In this document: piece after piece, positions 26,837 to 34,545 of the stretch | How the letters are laid out: the number at the start of each line of letters is the position of its first letter | How positions within the stretch are numbered: position 1 is the first letter of the stretch | DNA from: Vulcanisaeta thermophila | GTDB lineage: Archaea; Thermoproteota; Thermoprotei; Thermoproteales; Thermocladiaceae | Assembly (NCBI RefSeq): GCF_001748385.1 | Contig: NZ_BCLI01000001.1 | Location: 186,001-250,000 of the forward strand | DNA: 64,000 nt | Direction: 5' to 3' | Position numbers and translations under genes: made by a program | Notes under the pieces: generated by a model | What the model was told of the DNA's origin: nothing | The model's input: only the letters and a program-made list of their open reading frames with translations | Database searches by the model: none

Positions 26837-27268
26837 ATGATCACCCCAACCATACCCAGGTATGGGGAGGAGAGGGATAAAAACGACGCACTGGTGTATG
26901 GTATCCACGTATATGGCAACCTATACGACTGCGACCCACAGTTACTTAAGGATGAACTCTACCTAACGAGGATAGCCAAGGAGGCTGCGGAGATGGCTGG
27001 GGCTTACGTAGTATCCACATTTTATTACAAGTTTGGCATAAATGGTGGGGTGTCCGTGGTTGTGATAGTGGCTGAGAGCCACATATCAATACACACATGG
27101 CCAGAGCACCGGTACGCGACGGTAGACGTCTACACCTGCGGCTCCCATACAAAACCAACCACCGCCTTCGAGTACATTGCTAAAAGTCTAGGTGCCAAGA
27201 GGGTTGATGTTTTCATATCAGATAGGTCATTATACGGTAACCCACAGGGTGATGGTGTGAAAAGTTGA
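26837..27268 (+). CDS. speH: Pyruvoyl-dependent S-adenosylmethionine or arginine decarboxylase proenzyme
   Basis: About 143 residues. AESHISIHTWPEHRYATVDVYTCG contains the ESHISIH self-cleavage site where the Ser becomes the pyruvoyl group, and the active-site Cys follows. The enzyme makes decarboxylated AdoMet or agmatine for polyamines. In Crenarchaeota the two activities come from near-identical folds, so the substrate cannot be decided here. The frame extends upstream to 26675, but ATG 26837 gives family length and lies about 22-26 bases after CTTAAAAAA. The gene diverges from hxlB. Confidence 0.8.
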   Translation: MITPTIPRYGEERDKNDALVYGIHVYGNLYDCDPQLLKDELYLTRIAKEAAEMAGAYVVSTFYYKFGINGGVSVVVIVAESHISIHTWPEHRYATVDVYTCGSHTKPTTAFEYIAKSLGAKRVDVFISDRSLYGNPQGDGVKS

Positions 27269-27319
27269 CTAAGCGCATACTTATATTCTCCCTTAAAAAT
27301 ACTCCTTGTTTTTCCATTT

Positions 27320-29161
27320 CTAGATTAATTCCCTCGTCACGTAGGTGCTCACCAACTTATACGGTACACTTCTACCCTGCACCAAAACCAGCGCCTTGAA
27401 GGGCCCCGTGGTTAGCCATACCAAATCATCACTCGTAATGCCACTTATTGTGGATGCAACATGCGAGGAGAATTGGGCATTGCCGCTGAGTATTATTAAC
27501 GTGCCCATATTCTCCATAATACCAGCCGTTAATGCGTTAAATGGTGGCTGTGCAAGAATGAACATGCTCACACCAAATTTCCTGATCTCCCTAACAATAT
27601 CCTCGAGGGGGTTTGCAACCCCGAGTGCGCTTAATTCCTCAGACATGCCCAGCACGTGGTGTGCCTCATCAATTATTACCAGGTACCTCAGTTGGCAGGG
27701 TGGTTGCTTGCACTCCATCTTTGCCCTGATTAGTAATGTGGAGAGTATTAGGGTTGTTATGAACCTAACAACCTCCTTACTATGAACATTACTTAAATCC
27801 ACCACATAATCGCCATTAAGTAAATCAGCTACGCTCATTAATTCACCATCTCTGTAATACTCAATTAGGGGTGATAATACATTGTAAAGGTTGTAATACG
27901 CCTCCCTAAGTATTAAATCGCCCGATGATATTGAGTTAAGAACCTTAATCAGATCATTGACACTACGCACGTTATTCGTCAGGGCCATCTTAATCAATGC
28001 ACCCTCAGTACCCAATGCAAGGAGTGGGTTCATGAAGGATACCGCGGTTATCAGGGACCAGGAATCCATGTGCGCCGGTTTTAAACGACCCATGTCTATG
28101 GACTTAATATTTAGGATGCGTTTCAACCTGGTGGTGTGCCCGTGCGGGTCTATTATTATTACGTGGATTCTATCGCCGAGGGTGGTCTTTACCTGCTTAA
28201 CGATGCTCATTGCCAGTGTGGTCTTACCGGAGCCTGTGGGGCCTAGGATGGCCACGTGGGGGCTTATGTTTGTTGGGTTCCAATAGACGTAGTTTCCCTC
28301 TAAGTCCTTACCTATTATTGCAAGCCCACGTTCATTATTGGTTAGCGGCATTAGGTGAGGGGTTAGGACAACCAGGTCCAATTCCAGTGAGGGTATTCCC
28401 GAACCTCCGTGGAGCAGGTCCATTATTGAGTACGTGGTGTAGAGTTTTCCCCACTTCATGAATCCCTCAATCTTCGCAGTACTTAGTATTGTTGCGGAGT
28501 AGATTTCCTCGCCCATGTTCATGCGCTTCAGGGTGTTCTCAATCCTCTTATAACCAATGAAGTACTTAATGTGCTTGAGCAGTAGGAATCTACCGTAGTC
28601 CCTAGTGGCCCTGGTCTCAAATACGTTCCTAAGTTCATTATCGGGCCTCAGCATGACCAATACATTAACGTTCTCCAGCCCCCTCCTCATAACCCTATAG
28701 TTTGATTGTATGAGTTCCGTGGTGACTAGGTTAGTGAGCGTGGGGTCGCCCTTGGCCCTGTAGGTGTAATCCATGGATACTAGGTATTTATTGCGGGGCC
28801 AATCCATTAATGCGTACACCAGGGCTGTCAATAGTAATGCGCCTAGTATGATTGCCCTAGCCATGATCATCAGCATTACTAGTAATGCCACAAAAGCCAT
28901 GTTAATGCTCAACCCCCTCCTCCTAATCCTCAGCCTCAGGTGTTTAGCCAGCTCAAACCCATCAATCCCCCTTAACGAAAGCCCCAACTTACTGGCTTCC
29001 TTAATCACATCATCACCCCCATCCCTGGTTACGATTATGTACCTGCCCTGATCAATCACTAGTATGGATTTGCTCATGGATAGTAGTCGTAGGAAGGATC
29101 TACCTCTGATAATGGTCTCCTGAAATTGCGAGTCGGGGCTTAATTGCGTGTTCTCTATCAT
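27320..29161 (-). CDS. HerA/VirB4-like ATPase with N-terminal membrane segment
   Basis: A 613-residue ATPase. A hydrophobic stretch (about 86-118) is probably a membrane hairpin, followed by a soluble domain and a HerA/FtsK-type motor. Walker A is ILGPTGSGKTT at 305-315; Walker B is LVIIDEAHHVLG near 490. FILAQPPFNA supplies the sensor Gln. This arrangement resembles CedB/TedB of the crenarchaeal DNA-import systems, which are VirB4 relatives, but a herA-type housekeeping or conjugation role is possible. It is last of a three-gene minus-strand set. Confidence 0.75.
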   Translation of the reverse strand: MIENTQLSPDSQFQETIIRGRSFLRLLSMSKSILVIDQGRYIIVTRDGGDDVIKEASKLGLSLRGIDGFELAKHLRLRIRRRGLSINMAFVALLVMLMIMARAIILGALLLTALVYALMDWPRNKYLVSMDYTYRAKGDPTLTNLVTTELIQSNYRVMRRGLENVNVLVMLRPDNELRNVFETRATRDYGRFLLLKHIKYFIGYKRIENTLKRMNMGEEIYSATILSTAKIEGFMKWGKLYTTYSIMDLLHGGSGIPSLELDLVVLTPHLMPLTNNERGLAIIGKDLEGNYVYWNPTNISPHVAILGPTGSGKTTLAMSIVKQVKTTLGDRIHVIIIDPHGHTTRLKRILNIKSIDMGRLKPAHMDSWSLITAVSFMNPLLALGTEGALIKMALTNNVRSVNDLIKVLNSISSGDLILREAYYNLYNVLSPLIEYYRDGELMSVADLLNGDYVVDLSNVHSKEVVRFITTLILSTLLIRAKMECKQPPCQLRYLVIIDEAHHVLGMSEELSALGVANPLEDIVREIRKFGVSMFILAQPPFNALTAGIMENMGTLIILSGNAQFSSHVASTISGITSDDLVWLTTGPFKALVLVQGRSVPYKLVSTYVTRELI

Positions 29162-29183
29162 GAAGCCCCTGAGCTTATGATTA

Positions 29184-29390
29184 TTAATCTCGATACCCCC
29201 CCAGGCCTATGGAGGCCTTGCTCACGGCCTCGCCATCGTTTATGAATATCCTCAACGACCTGAGGTTCCTTATGAAGTCGTTTATTAGGATTAGTGGTAC
29301 CACGGTGTTCACTATGACTAGGTATGCTGTGTGGTTCCAAAGGAAGGTTGCTATGGAGATTGCCACTGCCATGAGTAGCTTAGTGTTCAC
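29184..29390 (-). CDS. Small two-helix membrane protein between two HerA/VirB4-like ATPases
   Basis: A 68-residue protein with two hydrophobic helices (about 5-19 and 23-40) and a charged C-terminal third (DFIRNLRSLRIFINDGEA). Its start overlaps the upstream ATPase's end by 11 bases and its stop lies 22 bases before the next ATPase start, so it is part of the operon. Its size and place just before a VirB4-like ATPase recall VirB3 of type IV secretion systems. No sequence similarity was tested, so the analogy is positional only. Confidence 0.6.
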   Translation of the reverse strand: MNTKLLMAVAISIATFLWNHTAYLVIVNTVVPLILINDFIRNLRSLRIFINDGEAVSKASIGLGGYRD

Positions 29391-31131
29391 TCATCATCAC
29401 CCTGCTCAGTATCTTCATGTAATTAACATCTCTAACCGCCGCCATCTCTATGAGCTCCCTGGGTGTATACCCCTCCCTCAATCCCTCATCAATGACGTGG
29501 GGAATTATTATTGGGTTGGCAGCCCTGCCATAGTACCTGGCCAACTCCCTGATCTTATCCTCATCACCCACCTCAAGCATCTTCCTGATTAATTTCCTTG
29601 TGAATTCATGAACAGTGGGGGGTAGCGGTGTGGTCATGCTCATGTCTATGTATGCCCTGACCGTGAATGACCTATTATGGTAGTAAAACTCGAGCACGTC
29701 AAGGTTCAGTAGGTTCTCTGGTTCCTTATTAACCAGTCTACTCGCCTCAATGGCTGAGGAACCGCTTAACCTAAATACTGCGTATTGTGGGGCCACGTCC
29801 AGTACGTTTCGCTTAATATCCAATGGGTTTTGGGTTATGAGTATTAGCACGGTCCCGCTATGCCTACCCTCCCTGAGTATCTGCTCTACTATGGTTTCGC
29901 CAACGACACCCCTATTCACTATCCTGTGCGCCTCATCAATAACTATCAATGCGTTGTTTAGTAATTCCCTGTGTATTTCGAGGAATGATTGTATGAAGAG
30001 TATGGATGCTGTTTGTGATATTTCAAAGAGTGGTGACATGTTTATAACGAGGAACCTGGACCTGAGGGCTTGACCGCTTAACCTACTACCCATTAGGGCT
30101 GAGAATAGGAGCTTCCTAATCCTCCTCTTAACGGCCATTATCGCATTGAGGTAGTCAATACGCTTGTACAGTTCACTCATTAGGTCCAGGTTTCTTAGTA
30201 GGTCAAGTAGTGTGGCTTCATTGTTCAATCCCTCAAGGGCCTTCTCAAGGACCTCGAGCTGTATGAATGTTAAATTACCCGTCTCCTCACCGTACATGTA
30301 GGCCACGGCCTGCACGGCGCTGGCTATGACCTCACTAGCCCTATGGCTTGGCAGGATTAGTGGGTTTACGCTAATGTCAATGCCGGGTATTGCCACGTAA
30401 CCCTTACCAATGGCCATCACGGAGTACTCCCCAGTCATGTCGAAGACAAGGACCCTGTTGAATAATCCACGGTTTAATGCGTGGTTTATTAGGATCTTTG
30501 CCAGGGTTGATTTGCCCGAGCCCGTTGACCCAAGGATTATTAGGTGTGTGTTTAGGTCTATGTCTATTGGGTAGAATAGCGTCGAGACCATACCCCCTGG
30601 GGCAGGCGCCCTTGGTAACTCACTACCCAGCACACCCACTAGACCTGCATCATTAAGTTCATCCTCGCAATTAAGGAATTCATCGATATTAAGCCCTGAG
30701 CCACGTGTGTACATTGTGTATTTAATTTCGTTACCCCGTCTGCACAGGGTCACTGCATTGATGGGTTTACCACGTGTATTGATCCCCAACGTATTGATGC
30801 TGACCCTGGTGTACATCCTTACTGAGTTCTCCACCACCTGCCTAGTAACATCACTGGGTAATGGTTCCAGGTATTTGCTGAATGACCTTATTAATCTACT
30901 AAGCCTCGCCTCATAAAATCTCTTTAGGATTACACGTCCCACAGTGTGTATTAGTACGAGGCCTACCTCATCATTTATAATGGTGGCCCTCAAGCCATTG
31001 CCTATGGACTCGATTATGCCCAGGGCATTAATGTTATCTACCACCCTGAAGCCCACCATTAACTTACCATTAATCTCCAGGTAACTCGACCTCGAGTGAG
31101 ACATCCACCTCCACCCAACCTTCATAGTCAT
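29380..31131 (-). CDS. HerA-like ATPase (DUF87)
   Basis: A 583-residue hexameric-type motor ATPase without clear membrane helices. The first 180 residues are a beta-rich domain. Walker A is ILGSTGSGKSTLAK (Gly 201 onward), Walker B ALIVIDEAHRIV near 390, followed by LILITQNP with the sensor Gln. HerA proteins work with the NurA nuclease in end resection, but no nurA is present; association with DNA transfer is an alternative. The true start is unclear: ATGs at 31104 and 31059 are in frame, and a leaderless small frame overlaps the beginning. Confidence 0.8.
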   Translation of the reverse strand: MTMKVGWRWMSHSRSSYLEINGKLMVGFRVVDNINALGIIESIGNGLRATIINDEVGLVLIHTVGRVILKRFYEARLSRLIRSFSKYLEPLPSDVTRQVVENSVRMYTRVSINTLGINTRGKPINAVTLCRRGNEIKYTMYTRGSGLNIDEFLNCEDELNDAGLVGVLGSELPRAPAPGGMVSTLFYPIDIDLNTHLIILGSTGSGKSTLAKILINHALNRGLFNRVLVFDMTGEYSVMAIGKGYVAIPGIDISVNPLILPSHRASEVIASAVQAVAYMYGEETGNLTFIQLEVLEKALEGLNNEATLLDLLRNLDLMSELYKRIDYLNAIMAVKRRIRKLLFSALMGSRLSGQALRSRFLVINMSPLFEISQTASILFIQSFLEIHRELLNNALIVIDEAHRIVNRGVVGETIVEQILREGRHSGTVLILITQNPLDIKRNVLDVAPQYAVFRLSGSSAIEASRLVNKEPENLLNLDVLEFYYHNRSFTVRAYIDMSMTTPLPPTVHEFTRKLIRKMLEVGDEDKIRELARYYGRAANPIIIPHVIDEGLREGYTPRELIEMAAVRDVNYMKILSRVMMSEH

Positions 31132-31216
31132 TGGTCATTGGATAACTGTGGATGCCCTGCATGCTCATAACTGGCCTCTTCCTGGTGAGCCAGGGGAGTA
31201 GCTTGGCTATCTTCAT
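31070..31216 (-). CDS. Putative overlapping small ORF upstream of the HerA-like ATPase
   Basis: A 48-residue frame beginning MKIAKLLPWLTRKRPVMSMQ and ending in an acidic beta-like stretch (WVEVDVSLEVELPGD). Its ATG at 31216 lies about 25 bases after a minus-strand TACTTAAG, the usual leaderless spacing, whereas the ATPase start at 31131 would have an 85-base leader. It overlaps the ATPase frame by up to 62 bases. It could be a real small protein, a leader peptide, or the ATPase's N-terminus joined by a frameshift. Confidence 0.4.
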   Translation of the reverse strand: MKIAKLLPWLTRKRPVMSMQGIHSYPMTNDYEGWVEVDVSLEVELPGD

Positions 31217-31297
31217 AGAGTTTGTGACGGTTTGTGGGACTTAAGTATTGATTCTCGAGGAATCCCCGCTGCACCGGGTTTGGTGTTTCCAGGATTA

Positions 31298-31828
31298 TTA
31301 CCTAATGACCATGTTCCTCCTCAACTTGAGGAGGCACCTGGGGCAGAAGCCTGGTCCCTTTGTGTCTGTGTCGTGCACGGTATTGCTAAAGTGCATGACA
31401 CAGGTTGGGTCTAGGCAGTGATCCAGTCCAAAGGTGTGCCCCAACTCGTGTAGTATTTCCTTAAGTACCCTACTGTGGAATAAACTCACGTCATTGGTCA
31501 CTAACCTCTGTGTGAAGATGATTGCCAATTTACCGTTCATCCTGGCCACCCCGAATACGAAGTTCATACCCTCAACGTACCCATCACCATCAATCACAAG
31601 CACAATCCTATCATAATCGCCGTAGTCCCTAACCCTGGGCTCCAGGTAATCAAGTAACTCATCAGCCTTCACCTGCCCCCTACGTGGATCCCTAAACTGG
31701 GACTTGAGCCCCTCGAAATCCGTCTTCCTAACCTCAACCTGCGGTACACCATCAAGGTACTTACTCACAAGGCCCGTGATCTCAGGGGGTAGGTCAATCT
31801 CCGTTAGTATGAGTATCCTAAGCACCAC
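31298..31828 (-). CDS. amzA: Archaemetzincin metallopeptidase
   Basis: A 176-residue archaemetzincin. HELGHTFGLDH near residue 122 is the zinc-binding HExxHxxGxxH, immediately followed by CLDPTCVMHFSN with the Met-turn. A second zinc site is formed by the CxxxxC pair and the late CPRC (near 165). These peptidases are soluble, and their natural substrates are unknown. GTG 31828 lies 27 bases after the minus-strand TATA-like GTTTAATA. A candidate C/D box RNA ends just upstream. Confidence 0.93.
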   Translation of the reverse strand: MVLRILILTEIDLPPEITGLVSKYLDGVPQVEVRKTDFEGLKSQFRDPRRGQVKADELLDYLEPRVRDYGDYDRIVLVIDGDGYVEGMNFVFGVARMNGKLAIIFTQRLVTNDVSLFHSRVLKEILHELGHTFGLDHCLDPTCVMHFSNTVHDTDTKGPGFCPRCLLKLRRNMVIR

Positions 31829-31863
31829 GCCTGGTGCCTGCTCTGCGAGGTATTAAACATTAC

Positions 31864-31928
31864 CATTATTCAGGATGGGCGCAAGTTCCTCATTGAATCA
31901 GTCACGCTCGTGCATCATCACCAATAAT
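31864..31928 (-). ncRNA. Candidate C/D box guide RNA
   Basis: On the minus strand the order is C box GTGATGA (31915-31921), a 13-nt guide (31902-31914), D' CTGA (31898-31901), a 4-nt spacer, C' ATGAGGA (31887-31893, one mismatch to RTGATGA), a 13-nt guide (31874-31886) and D CTGA (31870-31873). ATTAT/ATAAT flanks can form a terminal stem. The TATA-like TTTTTAAA (31946-31953) predicts transcription start near 31923. It probably guides 2'-O-methylation by fibrillarin; targets not determined. Confidence 0.72.
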
Positions 31929-31945
31929 TAATGCAGGACCCTGGG

Positions 31946-31953
31946 TTTAAAAA
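31946..31953. promoter_or_regulatory. TATA-like box between two divergent RNA candidates
   Basis: TTTAAAAA, centred near 31949.5. Counting 26 bases each way places starts near 31923 on the minus strand (5' end of the C/D RNA) and near 31976 on the plus strand (5' end of the structured RNA). No coding sequence begins at either position. Confidence 0.5.
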
Positions 31954-31975
31954 TCAATACCCACCGTATCATCAC

Positions 31976-32047
31976 AATGCCGTAACTACAAAGCGCCACC
32001 AGGATGGTCTAACCCCACCTGGGGGCGATTAGGGTTACCGTGGGCAT
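31976..32047 (+). ncRNA. Candidate structured intergenic RNA of unknown class
   Basis: Starting at the predicted start, ATGCC (31977-31981) and GTAAC (31982-31986) pair with GTTAC (32034-32038) and GGCAT (32043-32047), leaving a four-base bulge. Inside, CGCCACCAGG (31994-32003) pairs with CCTGGGGGCG (32018-32027) with one A-G mismatch around a 14-base loop. The unpaired TACAAA/ATTAGG internal loop recalls an H/ACA pocket, but no ACA box or K-turn is evident. It could equally act on the other strand as a terminator after cobA. Confidence 0.4.
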
Positions 32048-32072
32048 TAGCCATTGCTGATTCAATCCCACC

Positions 32073-32822
32073 TCATGGTTGTTTACTGAGCAGTTTTAGG
32101 GCCTTAACCGCCTCACTAACCACCTTACCAACCACTATAACTGATGGGTTCTCTGCAGTGACCGCTCCCTGTGCCAGCTCCCCGAGGTTTGTTATTGTTA
32201 GTTTTGGGTTCTCCATGTATGCCCTGGTCACTATGGCCACTGGGGTCTCCCTGTCTAGCCCTCCATCTATTAATTCCGAGGCTATCTCCCTAATTCGAGA
32301 TGCCCCCATGAGTATTACTATCGTGTCCACGGCGTTGGCAAGCCTCCTGAAGTCCACGAACCTCCTCCCCTTCCTGGGGTCCTCGGTCCCCGTGACTATG
32401 GCCACGGAGCTAGCCACCCCACGGAGTACGGGCGGTATTAGGAATGCCTCGGGCGCGGCTATGGCTGATGTAACCCCTGGTATGACCTCGCAGGGAATTC
32501 CCTCACTAAGCACTGCGAGGCACTCCTCAAAGCCCCTACCAAAGAGGAATGGGTCTCCACCGTGTAGCCTAACCACCCTCTTCCCCTCCCTAGCCCTCTC
32601 TATCATCAGCCTTATTATTTCCTCCTCCTCCATGGTGTGCCTCCCTGGCTCCTTACCCGCAAATACAAGCTCAGCGCCATTCCTGGCGTGGCTTAGTATG
32701 TTCATGGGTATTAACCTATCGTAAATTATGACGTCGCTCTCCTCAATAGCCCTTAAGCATTTAATGGTGACCAAGTTCTCATCCCCTGGTCCTGTCCCTG
32801 CTATTACCACGCTACCTACCAT
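32073..32822 (-). CDS. cobA: Uroporphyrinogen-III C-methyltransferase
   Basis: A 249-residue SUMT that methylates uroporphyrinogen III at C-2 and C-7 to precorrin-2, the branch to siroheme and cobalamin. VVIAGTGPGDENLVTIKCLR near residue 5, YDRLIP near 35 and the GGDPFLFGRG glycine loop near 93 bind AdoMet and substrate. VVGKVV ends it. hemD, cbiB and a chelatase-like gene elsewhere in the window belong to the same pathway. A CTTATTAAG box near 32849 lies about 27 bases from the ATG. Confidence 0.95.
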   Translation of the reverse strand: MVGSVVIAGTGPGDENLVTIKCLRAIEESDVIIYDRLIPMNILSHARNGAELVFAGKEPGRHTMEEEEIIRLMIERAREGKRVVRLHGGDPFLFGRGFEECLAVLSEGIPCEVIPGVTSAIAAPEAFLIPPVLRGVASSVAIVTGTEDPRKGRRFVDFRRLANAVDTIVILMGASRIREIASELIDGGLDRETPVAIVTRAYMENPKLTITNLGELAQGAVTAENPSVIVVGKVVSEAVKALKLLSKQP

Positions 32823-32877
32823 TTCACATTATGACCAGGCCTAGGCTTATTAAGGCAATTATTATATATTATATGTG

Positions 32878-33003
32878 ATGGGCGACCTCATACTAATACA
32901 CATAAGGCATGTGCTACTAAGAAAACTCCACGAAAAAGACTCAGTAGTCTCTTGCGTAACGGGAATCTTTGGCCTCGCAATCCACGTCCTCAGTAAGCAA
33001 TAA
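32878..33003 (+). CDS. Possible small ORF of 41 residues
   Basis: ATG 32878 (or GTG 32875) opens a 41-residue frame, MGDLILIHIRHVLLRKLHEK onward, ending at TAA 33001-33003. It diverges from cobA; the palindrome-like CTTATTAAG near 32849 is about 26 bases from GTG 32875. No motif is recognised, and composition is compatible with either a small protein or chance. Confidence 0.25.
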   Translation: MGDLILIHIRHVLLRKLHEKDSVVSCVTGIFGLAIHVLSKQ

Positions 33004-33042
33004 AATAAAGGTCCTCATGTTGCCTGTGTAGCTTCTCTAGGG

Positions 33043-33240
33043 TTAGCTGGTTAGGTCCTCTATCGTCCATGGGTCGTTTTTCTCCAGTGCTATGTGACTT
33101 TCCATTCTACTTGTTCTTGTTTTGGTTTTAGGGGTACTGCCTCATTTAGAGTCTCCTGGCCCTACGAACTGGCGTGGGTTTTAAGCTCACGTCCCTAGGC
33201 CGCCATACCCAATCCTCTACCCTACAAGAAAGGACCTGTG
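33043..33240 (-). pseudogene. Decayed coding remnant, possibly transposase (TnpB-like) tail
   Basis: The minus strand here has no long frame but contains short protein-like pieces separated by stops, such as NPRQFVGPGDSK and, in the same frame after a stop, STPKTKTRTSRMESHIALEK up to TAA at 33045. The pattern resembles the C-terminal tail of an IS605-type OrfB, but this is a weak impression with no domain motif. It could be unrelated decayed sequence. Confidence 0.25.
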
Positions 33241-33298
33241 TGGTATGGGCTAGGGGTTCTCTCGGTGATTCCCATCTGTCTCTGCCCTGCTTTGCTTA

Positions 33299-34048
33299 TT
33301 AGGTTACTGACCATCCACCATCAATTATTATTAATGCCCCAGTTATGTAGCTTGCCTCATCCGATGCCAAGTAGGCTACTGCAGAAGCTATATCTTCAGG
33401 TGTACCTAGCCTACCCATTGGTATTATATTAATCATCATTTTAACTTGTTCCTCAGAACCAGCTGCTGCAGCACCCGGCGTACTTATGGCTCCTGGCGCT
33501 ATTGCATTAACAGTTATACCGTAGCGGGCTAGCTCTAATGCTAATGCCCTAGTGAAACCAACTATGCCTGCCTTTGATGCACTGTAGTGAGTGAGGCCCG
33601 CGAAGCCCATTACTGCACCAGCTAGTGAGGCAATATTGATTATTCTACCACTCTTCTGCTTAACCATGTAAGGCACCACTGCCCTAGTGACGTTGAAGAC
33701 GCCGTTTAAGTTAACGTTAATTACCTTGTACCAGTCCTCAAATGTCATTTCTAGGAATGGTTTAAATGGATAGATTCCGGCGTTATTAACTAGGATGTCA
33801 ATGTGCCCATACTTATTGAAAACGGTCTTAGCAACCTCCTCAGCCATTTTCCCATCGGTGACGTCCAGTCTTAATGCCATTCCCTCTCCACCTATTTTCT
33901 TAATCTCCTCAGCGGTCTCATTCTCCTTACCCGTAATGTCAGTGGCAACTACTATAGCCCCCTCCTTAGCTAACCTTAAGGCTATTGCCTTACCTATCCC
34001 CTGTCCTGCGCCTGTAACTATAGCTACCTTATTATTTAAACGTGTCAT
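33299..34048 (-). CDS. Short-chain dehydrogenase/reductase (FabG-like)
   Basis: A 249-residue classical SDR with all motifs: TGAGQGIG near residue 12, NNAG near 88, and the catalytic Ser and YSASK near 141 and 155, then PGAISTPGA. It would reduce a keto or oxidise a hydroxyl group with NAD(P)H; a beta-ketoacyl reductase-like role is typical, but the substrate is open. It is visibly more AT-rich than flanking genes and lies in a small accessory islet, so recent acquisition is possible. ATG 34048 follows GTTTAAAAAG by about 27 bases. Confidence 0.88.
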   Translation of the reverse strand: MTRLNNKVAIVTGAGQGIGKAIALRLAKEGAIVVATDITGKENETAEEIKKIGGEGMALRLDVTDGKMAEEVAKTVFNKYGHIDILVNNAGIYPFKPFLEMTFEDWYKVINVNLNGVFNVTRAVVPYMVKQKSGRIINIASLAGAVMGFAGLTHYSASKAGIVGFTRALALELARYGITVNAIAPGAISTPGAAAAGSEEQVKMMINIIPMGRLGTPEDIASAVAYLASDEASYITGALIIIDGGWSVT

Positions 34049-34100
34049 ATGTCAACTGATAATTAATGCTTTTTAAACTTTACCTCTAAATAAGGTACCG

Positions 34101-34126
34101 CGTCATCCTCTGTCGTCATCCTCTGT
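34101..34126. repeat. Tandem duplication of a 13-base unit
   Basis: CGTCATCCTCTGT occurs twice, exactly and head to tail, at 34101-34113 and 34114-34126. There are only two copies, and flanking sequence is AT-rich. It lies about 26 bases downstream of the TTTAAA box used by the SDR in the opposite direction. Confidence 0.8.
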
Positions 34127-34150
34127 GTATGTATATTTTATAAATAACTT

Positions 34151-34359
34151 ATGGAACTTAATTACCTAAGAAGTCTAAGTATATTTCATGAGATGATAGG
34201 TGACATGGAAATAGACCCGGTGTGGTAATGCATGGTGTTGTTAATGAACCAATAGTATTACTGATGAGGCTAGGGGTATTCCTAAGTAGGTTAATGGATC
34301 ATGCCAAGTTAATTGGCCACGCTAGACCAGGTAATATACGCTTCAGTAAGGCACCTTAA
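34151..34359 (+). other. Two overlapping short frames, possible decayed or small genes
   Basis: A 25-residue frame at 34151-34228 overlaps as TAATG with a 43-residue frame at 34228-34359 (MHGVVNEPIVLLMRLGVFLS onward). After a frame change a further protein-like stretch (LNYEVLGLGNAVVLGIYCR) runs to a stop at about 34407. A frameshifted gene or two small genes are both possible. No family is recognised. Confidence 0.25.
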
Positions 34360-34545
34360 TTATGAGGTACTCGGTCTCGGTAATGCGGTGGTGTTAGGCA
34401 TTTACTGCAGGTGATATATTAAAGCTGGTGTGTGAGACCTGTGGAGTACATGGTCAAGCACCTACCCAAGGTCTGGATCAGGGACTCCTGGTTTTGTCTG
34501 TGGTATACAGGGGCATATTTATTAAAGCAGTTTATCATGATAGCC

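Noticed and set aside
31977-31985. Leaderless protein start at ATG 31977 after the TTTAAAAA box
   Set aside because: The frame is ATG CCG TAA and stops after two codons, so the transcript, if real, is noncoding.
33001-33298. tRNA or other stable RNA in the gap before the SDR
   Set aside because: No cloverleaf arms, GTTC-type T-loop or acceptor stem could be made.
34101-34126. CRISPR array
   Set aside because: Only two copies of a 13-base unit without spacers; no cas-like gene is in the window.
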